Positions 45,124 through 53,981 are shown, counted from the first letter of the stretch. The stretch: 64,000 nt of DNA from Butyricimonas virosa (GCF_025148635.1 NZ_CP102269.1:434001-498000), one strand, 5' to 3'. Notes: generated by a model from the letters alone, not told the origin. A program made the numbers and translations.

Positions 45124-46014
45124 ATGTTACGACCTATATACCTGCAGCCGGGAGATAAGGTGGCTTTAATTTCACCCTCTGGCGTTGCAACAAAAGAACA
45201 GTTGGATGCGGCCTGTTCACTCCTGACCTCTTGGGAGTTGGAACCTGTACCCGGACAACACGTTCTTTCCCGACACGGGAGATTGGCAGGCACGGATGAA
45301 GAACGATTGCATGATTTACAAACAGCTCTCGATGCCGAAGACATTCGGGCGATCTGGTGCATGGTGGGAGATTACGGGATGTTACGTATCGTACAAGAGG
45401 CGGATTATTCCATATTTCAAGGAAACCCCAAATGGGTAATCGGGATGAACGACATCACGGTGTTACACTCCAAACTCCATTCCCTCGGAATCGAGAGTTT
45501 ACACGCCTTCATGCCTTCCGATTACAACACAACCTCCCCGGAAGTGGTCACGCAATTACGGAATTTCCTTTTCGGGATCATCTCCTCATACGCCATACCC
45601 GCCCACCCATTCAACCGACCGGGAATCGTGGAAACAGAAATGATCGGTGGAATGTTGCAATGGGTGCATAACCTGCATGACACTTGCATCGAACGGAACA
45701 CGAGAGGGACGATCCTTTTCATCGAGGACCCGTCTAACGATCTGTACGAAATTGACCGGAACGTGAAATGTATGAAATACACTGGAAAATTCCAGCACTT
45801 AGCCGGATTGATCGTCGGGGAATTCGGGAAAGACTCGACCCCGGAATTTAAAGAAGAAGTGTATAAATTGATTCATGACGCCGTGGAAGATTACACGTAC
45901 CCCGTGTGTTTCGGTCTTCCGGCCGGACACGTGCGCAACAATTTCCCCTTGATTCTGGGAGCAAACGTGGAATTAATCGTTCACCCGAAAGGAGCGGAAC
46001 TACATTTCCCCTGA
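45124..46014 (+). CDS. S66-family LD-carboxypeptidase homologue, probable loss of catalytic serine
   Basis: A 296-residue protein without a signal peptide. It has the S66 layout: GDKVALISPSG near 10, the IWCMVGDYGMLRI segment that is normally GGYG, PKWVIGMNDITVLH where the nucleophile elbow is usually G-x-S-D-x-T, then ILFIEDP with the Glu (about 198) and LPAGH with the His (about 262). LD-carboxypeptidases remove D-Ala from muropeptide tetrapeptides during recycling, using Ser-His-Glu. Here the expected Ser is Asn109, while Glu and His remain. It starts a run with a C26-M19 fusion 13 bp downstream. It may be inactive or have another activity. The residue mapping is from family knowledge. Confidence 0.8.
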   Translation: MLRPIYLQPGDKVALISPSGVATKEQLDAACSLLTSWELEPVPGQHVLSRHGRLAGTDEERLHDLQTALDAEDIRAIWCMVGDYGMLRIVQEADYSIFQGNPKWVIGMNDITVLHSKLHSLGIESLHAFMPSDYNTTSPEVVTQLRNFLFGIISSYAIPAHPFNRPGIVETEMIGGMLQWVHNLHDTCIERNTRGTILFIEDPSNDLYEIDRNVKCMKYTGKFQHLAGLIVGEFGKDSTPEFKEEVYKLIHDAVEDYTYPVCFGLPAGHVRNNFPLILGANVELIVHPKGAELHFP

Positions 46015-46027
46015 TCACGTACATACC

Positions 46028-47833
46028 ATGAACAGAATTTTATTGGTAATCCTATTTTTAATTTACACCACAATGAATAATATTGTTTATCCGGCAAAGC
46101 TGGACACCCTATACCGGGCGATTGACTATCGCCAGTCACAACACGATTTGCCCTTGATCGGCATTTCTGCCAATTTCGAAAACGGGAACTCGTGTATCGA
46201 ACACTCGTACGTGATCTCGATCCTGCAAGCGGGAGCCATACCCGTGCTACTTCCCGTGCATAACGATATCGAAACACTCCGGAAGACCATCGAAACACTC
46301 GATGGATTGATGCTTACCGGAGGTGGGGATATTAATCCGCTGTACGGGAACGAGGAGCCTCTCCCCCCGCTCGGAAGTATTGATGCCGCCAGAGATCAAT
46401 TCGATTTCACGCTGGTAAAACTGGCAGCCGACCGACAAATCCCCATCTTCGGAATCTGCCGCGGACACCAAATCATTAACATGGCTTTCGGGGGGACAAA
46501 CTATCAGGACATCTATTCCCAGCATGAACAGCAACTACTGAAACACAGCCAGTCCATCAGCCGGGAATTCGGTTCCCACACGGTAAACATTGTCAACAAC
46601 ACCGTACTCCATTCTGTTCTCGGAACAGACTCCTTGATCGTGAATTCATACCATCATCAAGCAGTCAAAGACGTGGCTCCCGGATTCCGGGTAAGTGCCA
46701 CCTCTCCCGACGGGATCGTGGAGGCCATGGAAGGGATGCCCGGACACCGCATATTCAGCGTGCAATGGCACCCGGAGAAAATGGCAGTTCGCCCGGATGA
46801 GCAAATGATGAAGTTATTTCATTATTTTGTCGACGAAGCTGCTTTGTTCAGAAAAGCCAAGGAAATTCACCGCAAGAGCCTAATCATCGATTCACACTGC
46901 GATACCCCGATGAAATTCACGGAAGGCTTCAACTTCGGGGAGCGACACGAAGAGGTTAAAGTTGATCTCCCCAAAATGCAGGAAGGACAGGAAGATGCCG
47001 TTTTCATGGTAGCCTACCTGCATCAAGATGCCCGGGATGACGAATCCTTACAGGCAGCCACACAGAAAGCCGTGGATATTCTTTACCAAATATCCGAACA
47101 GGTGAAGCTGAATGAAAAACAGGTAGGCGTTGCCTATAACGTCGATGACCTGATCTATTTAAAGAATGCCGGGAAGAAAGCTATCTTTCTCGCCATCGAG
47201 AACGGGTATGCCATAGGCAAAGACCTCGGCAATCTTTCCATGTTCAAAGACATGGGGATCACGTACATCACCTTATGCCATAACGGGAGTAATGATATTT
47301 GTGATTCCGCCAAAGGAGAACCGGAACACAATGGCTTGAGCCCGTTCGGTCGCGAAGTCGTGAAAGAGATGAACCGCCTCGGTATCATCATCGACATTTC
47401 GCATACCAGCGCAAAAACGGTACAGGATGTACTGGAACTCAGCACGGCACCCATCATTGCTTCCCACTCATCCTCCCGGGCTTTATGCGATCACCCGCGG
47501 AATCTTACGGATGATCAGATCAAAGCAATCGCAGCCAAAGGAGGAGTAGTACAGGTATGCCTCTACAACTGGTTTTTAAATAAACAACCAAACCCGACGA
47601 TTCTGGACGCCGTGGCACATATCAATCATATCGTGCAACTTGTCGGCATTGACCACGTGGGTATCGGCACTGACTTTGACGGTGATGACACGGAAAAACT
47701 AATCGGTTGCCGGGCTGCCAACGAAGTAATCAACCTCACGGTTGAACTTCTCCGACAAGGGTACACCGCCGAGGAACTGCATAAATTATGGGGAGATAAT
47801 TTATTGAGAGTGTTAAATACCGTGCAAAATTAA
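46028..47833 (+). CDS. Fusion of C26-type gamma-glutamyl hydrolase and M19 membrane dipeptidase
   Basis: A 601-residue exported protein (hydrophobic start MNRILLVILFLIYTTM). Residues about 42-265 form a class I glutamine-amidotransferase-like C26 domain: LMLTGGGDINP, FGICRGHQ with Cys144, and VQWHPEK with H248 and E250. Residues about 283-600 are an M19 dipeptidase with its zinc ligands: DSHCDTP (H290, D292), FLAIENGY, DISHTS, IIASHSSSRAL and GIGTDFDGD. C26 enzymes open gamma-glutamyl bonds; M19 cleaves dipeptides. Together they could dismantle gamma-linked peptides such as the peptidoglycan stem or glutathione (inference). It lies 13 bp after the S66 homologue, likely in one operon. Confidence 0.9.
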   Translation: MNRILLVILFLIYTTMNNIVYPAKLDTLYRAIDYRQSQHDLPLIGISANFENGNSCIEHSYVISILQAGAIPVLLPVHNDIETLRKTIETLDGLMLTGGGDINPLYGNEEPLPPLGSIDAARDQFDFTLVKLAADRQIPIFGICRGHQIINMAFGGTNYQDIYSQHEQQLLKHSQSISREFGSHTVNIVNNTVLHSVLGTDSLIVNSYHHQAVKDVAPGFRVSATSPDGIVEAMEGMPGHRIFSVQWHPEKMAVRPDEQMMKLFHYFVDEAALFRKAKEIHRKSLIIDSHCDTPMKFTEGFNFGERHEEVKVDLPKMQEGQEDAVFMVAYLHQDARDDESLQAATQKAVDILYQISEQVKLNEKQVGVAYNVDDLIYLKNAGKKAIFLAIENGYAIGKDLGNLSMFKDMGITYITLCHNGSNDICDSAKGEPEHNGLSPFGREVVKEMNRLGIIIDISHTSAKTVQDVLELSTAPIIASHSSSRALCDHPRNLTDDQIKAIAAKGGVVQVCLYNWFLNKQPNPTILDAVAHINHIVQLVGIDHVGIGTDFDGDDTEKLIGCRAANEVINLTVELLRQGYTAEELHKLWGDNLLRVLNTVQN

Positions 47834-47881
47834 AATACAAGCTTGCAACTTCAGTTGATGCTAAATTCTACATTTTAAACC

Positions 47882-48502
47882 ATGACGATCGAAGCGTTAC
47901 ACCAGAAATTCATACACGAACTACCCGGAGAAGCAGCACAAGACCGGATGTCTCCCCGGCCAAAACACGTGGAAGGGGAAGAGGGAATTCACCAAGGTCA
48001 TCCCATCCATAGTGCCGTCATGCTACTCCTTGTTCCCTACCAAAGCGATCTGGCGATACCTTTCATCAAAAGAACAAATGTCGGGAAATATCATGGAGGA
48101 CAGATGGCCTTACCCGGTGGTAAAAGCGAACCGGAAGACGGGAACAGCCTGAACACGGCATTACGGGAATGCAAGGAAGAAATCGGAGTAACACCCAAGG
48201 AAGTCACGGTTATCGGAAAATTAAGTGACGTGTATATTCCATTAAGTAACTTTAATATAACACCCTTTGTTGGAACTATCCCGAAAATGCCTAATTTTGT
48301 GCTCTCGAAAAATGAGGTAGAAAAAGTGATTATTATCCCGTTAAAAGACTTACTGGACGATAGGAATAAAACAAGTCAGGTATTGTACCGACAGGAGCAA
48401 AAAATTATTGCCCCGGGGTACAAGATCGGAGAAAATTTCATTTGGGGAGCCACGGCCATGATAATCGCAGAACTGGAAGCCATGATTAAAAACGAACAAT
48501 AA
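47882..48502 (+). CDS. Nudix hydrolase, CoA-pyrophosphatase-like
   Basis: A 206-residue cytoplasmic enzyme. The Nudix box lies near 78-102 (LPGGKSEPEDGNSLNTALRE-CKEEIGV in two parts) and is preceded by KYHGGQMA, matching the NudL/CoAse pattern of Nudix proteins that cleave CoA or related diphosphates. The long N-terminal arm (about 1-42) is common in this group. It follows the C26-M19 gene by 48 bp and is 14 bp before gldH, so it may be co-transcribed, but no functional link is evident. Substrate not proven by sequence. Confidence 0.85.
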   Translation: MTIEALHQKFIHELPGEAAQDRMSPRPKHVEGEEGIHQGHPIHSAVMLLLVPYQSDLAIPFIKRTNVGKYHGGQMALPGGKSEPEDGNSLNTALRECKEEIGVTPKEVTVIGKLSDVYIPLSNFNITPFVGTIPKMPNFVLSKNEVEKVIIIPLKDLLDDRNKTSQVLYRQEQKIIAPGYKIGENFIWGATAMIIAELEAMIKNEQ

Positions 48503-48516
48503 CGACTGAACGCAAG

Positions 48517-48996
48517 ATGAAGAACAAACTTTGTATATACATTCTCTTCCTGTTACTCGGCTGCATGGCTTGTAACTTTTCCACCACACAGGAAAAATAC
48601 AAAACACTTGGCAGCGAAACATGGGAACGAGACAGCAATTACAAATTCGAATTCGACATCACGCAACCCGGCAATTACCATGTCAGCACCTGCATCCGTC
48701 ACTCTACCGACTACAAACAAAGAAATATCAGTTGCTACTTGATCATCCGACATCAAGGAGCAGAAGTTGATAAAGAGAATTCAGACATTATTATTGTCGA
48801 CAATAACGGCAGGTGGGTCGGTCAAGGACTCTCGGGACTAAAAACAGTCGTACAACCGATTGAACGGATTTTCCATTTTGACTCCACGGGCATTTATACC
48901 GTGGAAATCAAACACCGGATGAAAGATAAACAACTGAAAGGGATTAAAAATATAGGAATTAAAATAAAATCCATAACTTATTATGGCGAAGAATAA
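48517..48996 (+). CDS. gldH: GldH-family lipoprotein
   Basis: A 159-residue lipoprotein with lipobox FLLLGC (Cys16), beginning MKNKLCIYILFLLLGC. The body follows GldH: ETWERDSNYKFEFDITQPGNYHVSTCIRHSTDY and DNNGRWVGQGLSG. GldH is required for gliding in Flavobacterium, yet it is widespread in non-gliding Bacteroidales, where its role is unknown to me. Its 3' end overlaps trmB by 14 bp, so the two are translationally linked. The gldA/gldFG-like genes are elsewhere in the window (29703-32947). Confidence 0.82.
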   Translation: MKNKLCIYILFLLLGCMACNFSTTQEKYKTLGSETWERDSNYKFEFDITQPGNYHVSTCIRHSTDYKQRNISCYLIIRHQGAEVDKENSDIIIVDNNGRWVGQGLSGLKTVVQPIERIFHFDSTGIYTVEIKHRMKDKQLKGIKNIGIKIKSITYYGEE

Positions 48997-49723
48997 ACTG
49001 GCGAAATTTGCCGAAATGGAAACCTTGGAAAACGTGTTCCAACCCACCCATGAAGAAGTATTCCGCACGGATTACAAGTTAAAGGGAAAATGGGGAGAAC
49101 AAGTTTTCGGCAATGACCACCCGATCGTTTTAGAAGTGGGATGCGGCAAAGGGGAGTACTCCGTGGGATTAGGCGAACTTTATCCTGAAAAGAATTTTAT
49201 CGGATTGGACATCAAAGGAGCTCGCATGTGGACAGGCGCGAAAACGGCAAAAGAAAAAGGCATGAAAAACGTTGTTTTCCTACGTACACATGCGGAAGAA
49301 CTGGAATCTATTTTCGCACCCGGAGAAGTTTCCGAAATTTGGATTACCTTTCCCGACCCTCAAATGGCAAAAGCCCGCAAACGACTCACGGGAACCCGTT
49401 TTCTCTCCCTGTACCGAAAGTTTCTGAAGGAAGACGGCCTTATCCATTTGAAAACAGACAGCCCTTTCCTCTATCAATACACGGCAGAACTGGTCAAGGC
49501 GAACCACCTCCCCGTGAACGTCAACACGGATGATCTTTACGGGGTTGGATTGGATGATAAGATTTTAGGTATCAAAACCTTTTACGAACGGCAGTGGCTG
49601 TCACGAGGTAAAACCATTAAATACATCCAATTTTCACTAGCCGGATCGTTCCAACTCATGGAACCCGAAATCGACATTGAAAAGGATGATTATCACAGTG
49701 AAACACAATTCATGACGAGATAA
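48983..49723 (+). CDS. trmB: tRNA (guanine-N7-)-methyltransferase
   Basis: A 246-residue SAM-dependent enzyme that makes m7G46 in tRNA. Motifs: the SAM-binding LEVGCGKGEYSVGL (about 50), FIGLDIKGARMWTGAK with the acidic residue that holds the ribose, then EIWITFPDPQMAKARKRLTGTRFL in parts, containing the TrmB FPDP signature, and HLKTDSPFLYQYT. The start overlaps the gldH 3' end by 14 bp. The Bacteroidetes form has FPDPQ in place of FPDPW. The 3' end lies 7 bp before mnmA. Confidence 0.95.
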   Translation: MAKNKLAKFAEMETLENVFQPTHEEVFRTDYKLKGKWGEQVFGNDHPIVLEVGCGKGEYSVGLGELYPEKNFIGLDIKGARMWTGAKTAKEKGMKNVVFLRTHAEELESIFAPGEVSEIWITFPDPQMAKARKRLTGTRFLSLYRKFLKEDGLIHLKTDSPFLYQYTAELVKANHLPVNVNTDDLYGVGLDDKILGIKTFYERQWLSRGKTIKYIQFSLAGSFQLMEPEIDIEKDDYHSETQFMTR

Positions 49724-49727
49724 TCGA

Positions 49728-49803
49728 AAGTTGAAAATTGAAAATAACGAAATGAAAGAACCTGTAATCTGTAACCAGCCAATTTGTAACTCGCCGAAGG
49801 CGA
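49728..49803 (+). repeat. Dispersed repeat at the trmB-mnmA junction
   Basis: GAAAGTTGAAAATTGAAAAT and CTGTAATCTGTAACC resemble the AT-rich units at 19795, 20831 and 22191. AACTCGCCGAAGGC (49788-49801) is identical to 20874-20887 and forms a short palindrome TCGCCGAAGGCGA with its next bases. The repeat now encodes the first 20-odd residues of the mnmA reading frame. Confidence 0.8.
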
Positions 49804-50879
49804 ATCCCCGAGTATTAATGGCCATGAGCGGCGGAATTGATAGTACGGTAGCAGCCATGTTACTACAAGACCAAGGGTACGAGCTGGTAGGGGTTACTTA
49901 TCGGGTATATGATCAGATCTCCCAGGCTTGCATGGAGAAAGAAAAAGGGTGTTGCAGCGTGAACGCCATTTTCGAGGCCAAACACATGGCCCTACAAATG
50001 GGATTCGAACATCATATTCTCGATATTCGTAAAGATTTTAATGATCTGGTGATCCGGAATTTCATCGATGAATACCTGCAAGGACATACGCCCAATCCTT
50101 GTGTACTCTGCAATTCCACGATCAAATGGGGGAAACTGATTGCCATGGCCGACGAGCTAGGATGTGATTATATTGCCACGGGACACTATGCCCGCATCGG
50201 TCAACAGGACGGACGCTATTTTCTGCGCAAAGGAGTAGACGAGACCAAAGACCAGACTTATTTTCTCTGGACGTTAACCCAGGAAAATCTTGCCCGCACG
50301 ATCTTTCCTCTAGGGGAATTAACAAAACCCGAAGTACGACAAATCGCCCTGGAAAGAGGATACGAGAAACTCTCCAAGAAAAGCGAGAGCCAGGAAATTT
50401 GCTTTATCCCGGATAATGATTACCGTACCTTCCTTGCGGAGAACGTGGAAAACTTTGCAGAGCAATATGGTCCCGGGTTATTTGTTGACACTTCCGGCAA
50501 ACGTCTGGGAGAACACCGGGGATTTCCCAACTACACGATCGGACAACGTAAAGGACTCGGTATCGCCCTGGGACATCCCATGTTCGTGGTCGACATTCGA
50601 CCGGGAAGCAATGAAGTCGTACTGGGTACCCGGGAAGAATTACAAGGGAAAACGTTCCGAGCAAAGAACGTTAACCTAATGAAATACGCCTCCCTACCCG
50701 ATGGTTTTGAAGTAAATGCTAAAATTCGTTATCGCAATCGGGGAGCACAGGCCTCCGTCTACCATGAAAACGACTTGCTCCGGGTAGAATTTCACGAAGG
50801 TATGGACTCCATCACCCCGGGACAAAGTGCCGTCCTATATGAAGGCCCCGATGTCGTGGGGGGAGGTATCATTATCTGA
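49731..50879 (+). CDS. mnmA: tRNA 2-thiouridine synthase
   Basis: A 382-residue enzyme that adds sulfur to U34 of tRNA for Lys, Glu and Gln. The PP-loop RVLMAMSGGIDSTVAAMLL begins near residue 27. The first catalytic Cys is in NPCVLCNSTIKWG (about 122) and the second in SQEICFIPDNDYRTFL (about 223). GHYARIGQQDGRYFL and KDQTYFLW are also typical. The first 23 residues (MKIENNEMKE through NSPKA) come from repeat sequence; ATG 49752 is an alternative start. Follows trmB by 7 bp, giving a tRNA-modification pair. Confidence 0.95.
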   Translation: MKIENNEMKEPVICNQPICNSPKANPRVLMAMSGGIDSTVAAMLLQDQGYELVGVTYRVYDQISQACMEKEKGCCSVNAIFEAKHMALQMGFEHHILDIRKDFNDLVIRNFIDEYLQGHTPNPCVLCNSTIKWGKLIAMADELGCDYIATGHYARIGQQDGRYFLRKGVDETKDQTYFLWTLTQENLARTIFPLGELTKPEVRQIALERGYEKLSKKSESQEICFIPDNDYRTFLAENVENFAEQYGPGLFVDTSGKRLGEHRGFPNYTIGQRKGLGIALGHPMFVVDIRPGSNEVVLGTREELQGKTFRAKNVNLMKYASLPDGFEVNAKIRYRNRGAQASVYHENDLLRVEFHEGMDSITPGQSAVLYEGPDVVGGGIII

Positions 50880-50888
50880 ACATTAAAA

Positions 50889-51413
50889 TTATTTTATTCC
50901 AATACCCAAAAACTTCACGGAAAAAGAATCGAACAGGTCAACAATTTCCGGCTGACGAGCCACTGCCTCCGTCACCCCTTCCAACGCGTATAAACGAGAA
51001 TATTTCAATATTTTCTCGGACATTGATTTTATTTCGGTTGTCCCAAGAAACTTCTCGGCAGCCCAAACAATATCATCATACGCTTCCGGCTGGCGGGCAA
51101 TCGAGGAAAAACAAGCCGCCAGACATTTTCCCCGTGCTGTTCCACGTTCCACCTCTGCCTCTTTATCCAATGGAGCGATAGCAGTAATCGTGTCATATTG
51201 AGCTAGTTTTGCCGTAGCCCGCATCAACTCCTTTACCATTTCCGGCTGACGGGCAATATTTTCATATAACGAAAGGGTTGAAAACATTTGACTCGCCTTA
51301 TAATCAGACGTGAATGTATCACCATTATATATAGTTACAACATCTCCCTCATCCGAACAAGCGACAAAAAATAAAAGGCAGGTAGCCATCAACGTGGTAG
51401 CAATTCGTCTCAT
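50889..51413 (-). CDS. Lipoprotein of unknown family with three ARQPE repeats
   Basis: A 174-residue lipoprotein (MRRIATTLMATCLLFFVAC, Cys19). The mature part has three helical repeats, each carrying the exact pentapeptide ARQPE: at 54-58 (YENIARQPEMVKELM), 106-110 (FSSIARQPEAYDDIV) and 152-156 (TEAVARQPEIVDLF). The spacing is 52 and 46 residues. I do not recognise the family. It lies 16 bp downstream of ddl on the same strand and ends 9 bp from the convergent mnmA stop. A small repeat scaffold or binding protein is a guess. Confidence 0.75.
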   Translation of the reverse strand: MRRIATTLMATCLLFFVACSDEGDVVTIYNGDTFTSDYKASQMFSTLSLYENIARQPEMVKELMRATAKLAQYDTITAIAPLDKEAEVERGTARGKCLAACFSSIARQPEAYDDIVWAAEKFLGTTEIKSMSEKILKYSRLYALEGVTEAVARQPEIVDLFDSFSVKFLGIGIK

Positions 51414-51429
51414 TTGTAATTTAAATTTA

Positions 51430-52401
51430 TTAGTTTAACTTATTATCAATGATCTTCGTCAATACCTCCCGAAGCGTTCCTCCCATGGCACGTACCATCT
51501 TCGGCACGAAACTATTGGAAGTCATTCCCGGAGTAGTGTTCACCTCCAACATAAAAATCTCGTCATCCCGCACGATATAATCCACCCGAATGATCCCTTC
51601 ACACCTTAATATATCGTAGATCATCGAAGACAATGTCTTGATCCGGTTAGTCAGCTCGGGTGAGATACGAGCCGGAATAATTTCATCCGATTTTGTCGGG
51701 TCATATTTTGCCTCGAAATCAAAGAATTCGTTCTTTGGAATCACCTCGGCAATCGGCATGGCAATATCCATATCCCCGGCCTTCACGACCCCACAAGTCA
51801 GTTCCGTCCCGTCTATAAATGTCTCGATCAACACTTCCCGACAGAGAGCAAAAGCCTTCTTCAAAGCATCTTCCAACTGGGCAGCCTCTTTCACTTTCGT
51901 CACCCCGAAACTAGATCCCTCGGCATTCGGTTTCACGAAACAAGGCAACCCCACCTCGTTGATAATCTCGTTCACGTCGTATGTCATTCCCCGAATCAAC
52001 ATCACGGAATCAGCCACGTTTACCCCGTAACTCTTCAAATAAGTATTACACGTATGTTTATCGAAAGTCAAGGCAGAGGCCAACACGTTACAGCACCCGT
52101 AAGGCACACCCATCATATCCAGATACCCCTGCAACAAACCGTTCTCCCCCGGAACACCGTGTATCGTGATATAGGCAAAATCAAACAGGATCTTCTCCCC
52201 ATCCCGGGTAAACGAAAAATCATTCCTATCCACGGGATACTTTTTCTCCCCGATCTCCACGTGCCAATCCCGTCCTTTCAAGATAACGAGATATTTATTG
52301 TACCTGTTTTCATCAACCTCATCATATATATTCTTCCCAGATTTCATGGAAACCTCATATTCTGAGGAATTTCCACCGGCAATAATTGCAATATTTTTCA
52401 T
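51430..52401 (-). CDS. ddl: D-alanine--D-alanine ligase
   Basis: A 323-residue ATP-grasp enzyme from ATG 52401 (MKNIAIIAGGNSSEYEVSMKSG), chosen over an upstream in-frame ATG whose extra 26 residues do not fit the family. It joins two D-Ala for the peptidoglycan stem. Motifs: HGVPGENGLLQGYLDMMGVPYGC (in parts), KPNAEGSSFGVTKV, ETFIDGTELTCGV, and EVNTTPGMTSNSFVPKM with the metal-binding Glu and Asn. The GGNSSEYEVS N-terminus is the catalytic Glu region. It is co-oriented with the ARQPE lipoprotein, and TATTTTTG at 52427-52434 (minus) is a fitting -7 box. Confidence 0.95.
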   Translation of the reverse strand: MKNIAIIAGGNSSEYEVSMKSGKNIYDEVDENRYNKYLVILKGRDWHVEIGEKKYPVDRNDFSFTRDGEKILFDFAYITIHGVPGENGLLQGYLDMMGVPYGCCNVLASALTFDKHTCNTYLKSYGVNVADSVMLIRGMTYDVNEIINEVGLPCFVKPNAEGSSFGVTKVKEAAQLEDALKKAFALCREVLIETFIDGTELTCGVVKAGDMDIAMPIAEVIPKNEFFDFEAKYDPTKSDEIIPARISPELTNRIKTLSSMIYDILRCEGIIRVDYIVRDDEIFMLEVNTTPGMTSNSFVPKMVRAMGGTLREVLTKIIDNKLN

Positions 52402-52426
52402 TTTGAATTCATCTTTTATAACACAA

Positions 52427-52434
52427 CAAAAATA
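52427..52434 (-). promoter_or_regulatory. -7 box for ddl
   Basis: The minus strand reads TATTTTTG, 25 bp before the chosen ATG, which places the longer alternative start upstream of the likely transcription start. Confidence 0.5.
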
Positions 52435-52468
52435 CAAAAAAAGAGAATAGGAGATGATAAAAAGTTTA

Positions 52469-52476
52469 TATTTTTG
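52469..52476 (+). promoter_or_regulatory. -7 box for the MATE efflux gene
   Basis: TATTTTTG matches TAnnTTTG, 22 bp before the ATG at 52499. It is divergent from the ddl -7 box 34 bp away. Confidence 0.5.
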
Positions 52477-52498
52477 CAAGCCTCAATAACACAAGGAA

Positions 52499-53914
52499 AT
52501 GACAAAGATTAACGACCTGACACAAGGAAGCATCAGCAAGGGAATATGGAGCATGGCAATCCCTCTTATCACGGCCTCTTTCGTTCAAATGGCATATAAT
52601 ATGACCGACATGATCTGGCTGGGACATTTGGGTAGCGAAAGCGTGGCAGCCGTCGGCGTGGCAGGATTCTTCACGTGGTTAGGTAACGCTTTGTCGTTTA
52701 TCAGTAAAGTCGGGGCTGAAGTCACGATTTCCCAATCCCTGGGGGCACGTGCCGGCAGAAGGGCCCGGGCATACGCCAATCAATCAGCCATGCTGTCAAC
52801 CATCATTGCCTTGGGATACGCTTGCTTTATTTATATCGCAGCCCCCATGCTGGTCGGGTTATTTCATCTGGAAGAGAACATCTCGGAATTGGCCATCATG
52901 TATATGCGCCTGGTCACCCCCGGCCTGTTCTTCACGTTCAATAACAACACGTATAGCGGGCTATATAACGGGCAAGGAAACAGTAAAACCCCGTTGAAGA
53001 TTGTCGCCACCGGATTAATATTCAACATTGTCCTCGACCCACTATTAATATACGGGTACGGTTTTGTTCCCGCAATGGGAACGGCAGGGGCAGCCATTGC
53101 CACCACGTTCTCCCAGTTAGTCGTGTTTTCTATTTTCATTTGGAACCTTTATTTCCGTAATTCATCTATCGGAAAACTATATTTTATCACCCGGTTAAGA
53201 GCCCGGTTCGTGAAACGTATCGTCTCGCTCGGCTTACCCGTGAGTATGCAAAGTGCTTTATTCGCCATGTTCTCCTTGACATTGGCTACCGTGGCCGCAC
53301 AATGGGGACATATCGGGGTAGCCGTGCAGAGCGTAGGCGCACAAATCGAGGCCATCACCTGGATGACAGCCGCCGGTTTTTCCACTGCCCTAGCAGCCTT
53401 CACGGGACAAAACTTCGGGGCCCGCAACTTGGGCCGTATACGCTTGGGATACCATTACACGTTGAAACTCGCCGGGGGAATCGCCTTGATCGCCTGCCTG
53501 GCCTTCTTGTTCTTTAGTAAAGAAATATTCAGCGTATTTATCAACGAACCGCAGACACTTGTTGCAGGAAGCGCATACCTGAAAATTCTCGCTATTTCCC
53601 AGATATTTTCGGCCATAGAACAGGTCACTGCCGGGGCTTTCAACGGATGCGGACGTACCACCCCGCCTGCTATCGTGGGCATCATTCTTACAGGTGCCCG
53701 AATCCCCCTGGCCTACTACCTGGTTACGTTCCCCTCACTCGGGCTAAACGGTATCTGGTGGAGCATTTCACTCTCCAGCGTGATGAAGGGTATCGTACTG
53801 GCTATCTGGTATCAATCTTTTCAGAAACGTCTGGAAAACGGACAATACAAACCTGTCGGTATTCTGGGAAAAATGCATGCCGTGGCAAGTCGTCTTTGGC
53901 AGCAATTTAATTGA
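52499..53914 (+). CDS. MATE-family multidrug/Na+ efflux protein
   Basis: A 471-residue inner-membrane protein with 12 predicted spans. N-terminal MATE features: GSISKGIWSMAIPLITASFVQMAYNMTDMIWLGHLGSE (in parts), GNALSFISKVGAEVTISQSLGA; the second half repeats the pattern (LGLPVSMQSALFAMFSLTLAT, GFSTALAAFTGQNFGARN). These transporters export cationic drugs or metabolites against Na+ or H+. It is monocistronic, with a promoter at 52469 and a terminator at 53982. Substrate unknown. Confidence 0.93.
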   Translation: MTKINDLTQGSISKGIWSMAIPLITASFVQMAYNMTDMIWLGHLGSESVAAVGVAGFFTWLGNALSFISKVGAEVTISQSLGARAGRRARAYANQSAMLSTIIALGYACFIYIAAPMLVGLFHLEENISELAIMYMRLVTPGLFFTFNNNTYSGLYNGQGNSKTPLKIVATGLIFNIVLDPLLIYGYGFVPAMGTAGAAIATTFSQLVVFSIFIWNLYFRNSSIGKLYFITRLRARFVKRIVSLGLPVSMQSALFAMFSLTLATVAAQWGHIGVAVQSVGAQIEAITWMTAAGFSTALAAFTGQNFGARNLGRIRLGYHYTLKLAGGIALIACLAFLFFSKEIFSVFINEPQTLVAGSAYLKILAISQIFSAIEQVTAGAFNGCGRTTPPAIVGIILTGARIPLAYYLVTFPSLGLNGIWWSISLSSVMKGIVLAIWYQSFQKRLENGQYKPVGILGKMHAVASRLWQQFN

Positions 53915-53981
53915 AAATTGAAAGTATAAACCGGGATTCAATAAGAATCTCGTTCTTTTCGTGTCAAAACGACATGAAATT

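Noticed and set aside
51430..52479. Longer ddl start at 52479
   Set aside because: It runs past the likely -7 boxes of both divergent genes and adds residues not seen in Ddl proteins.
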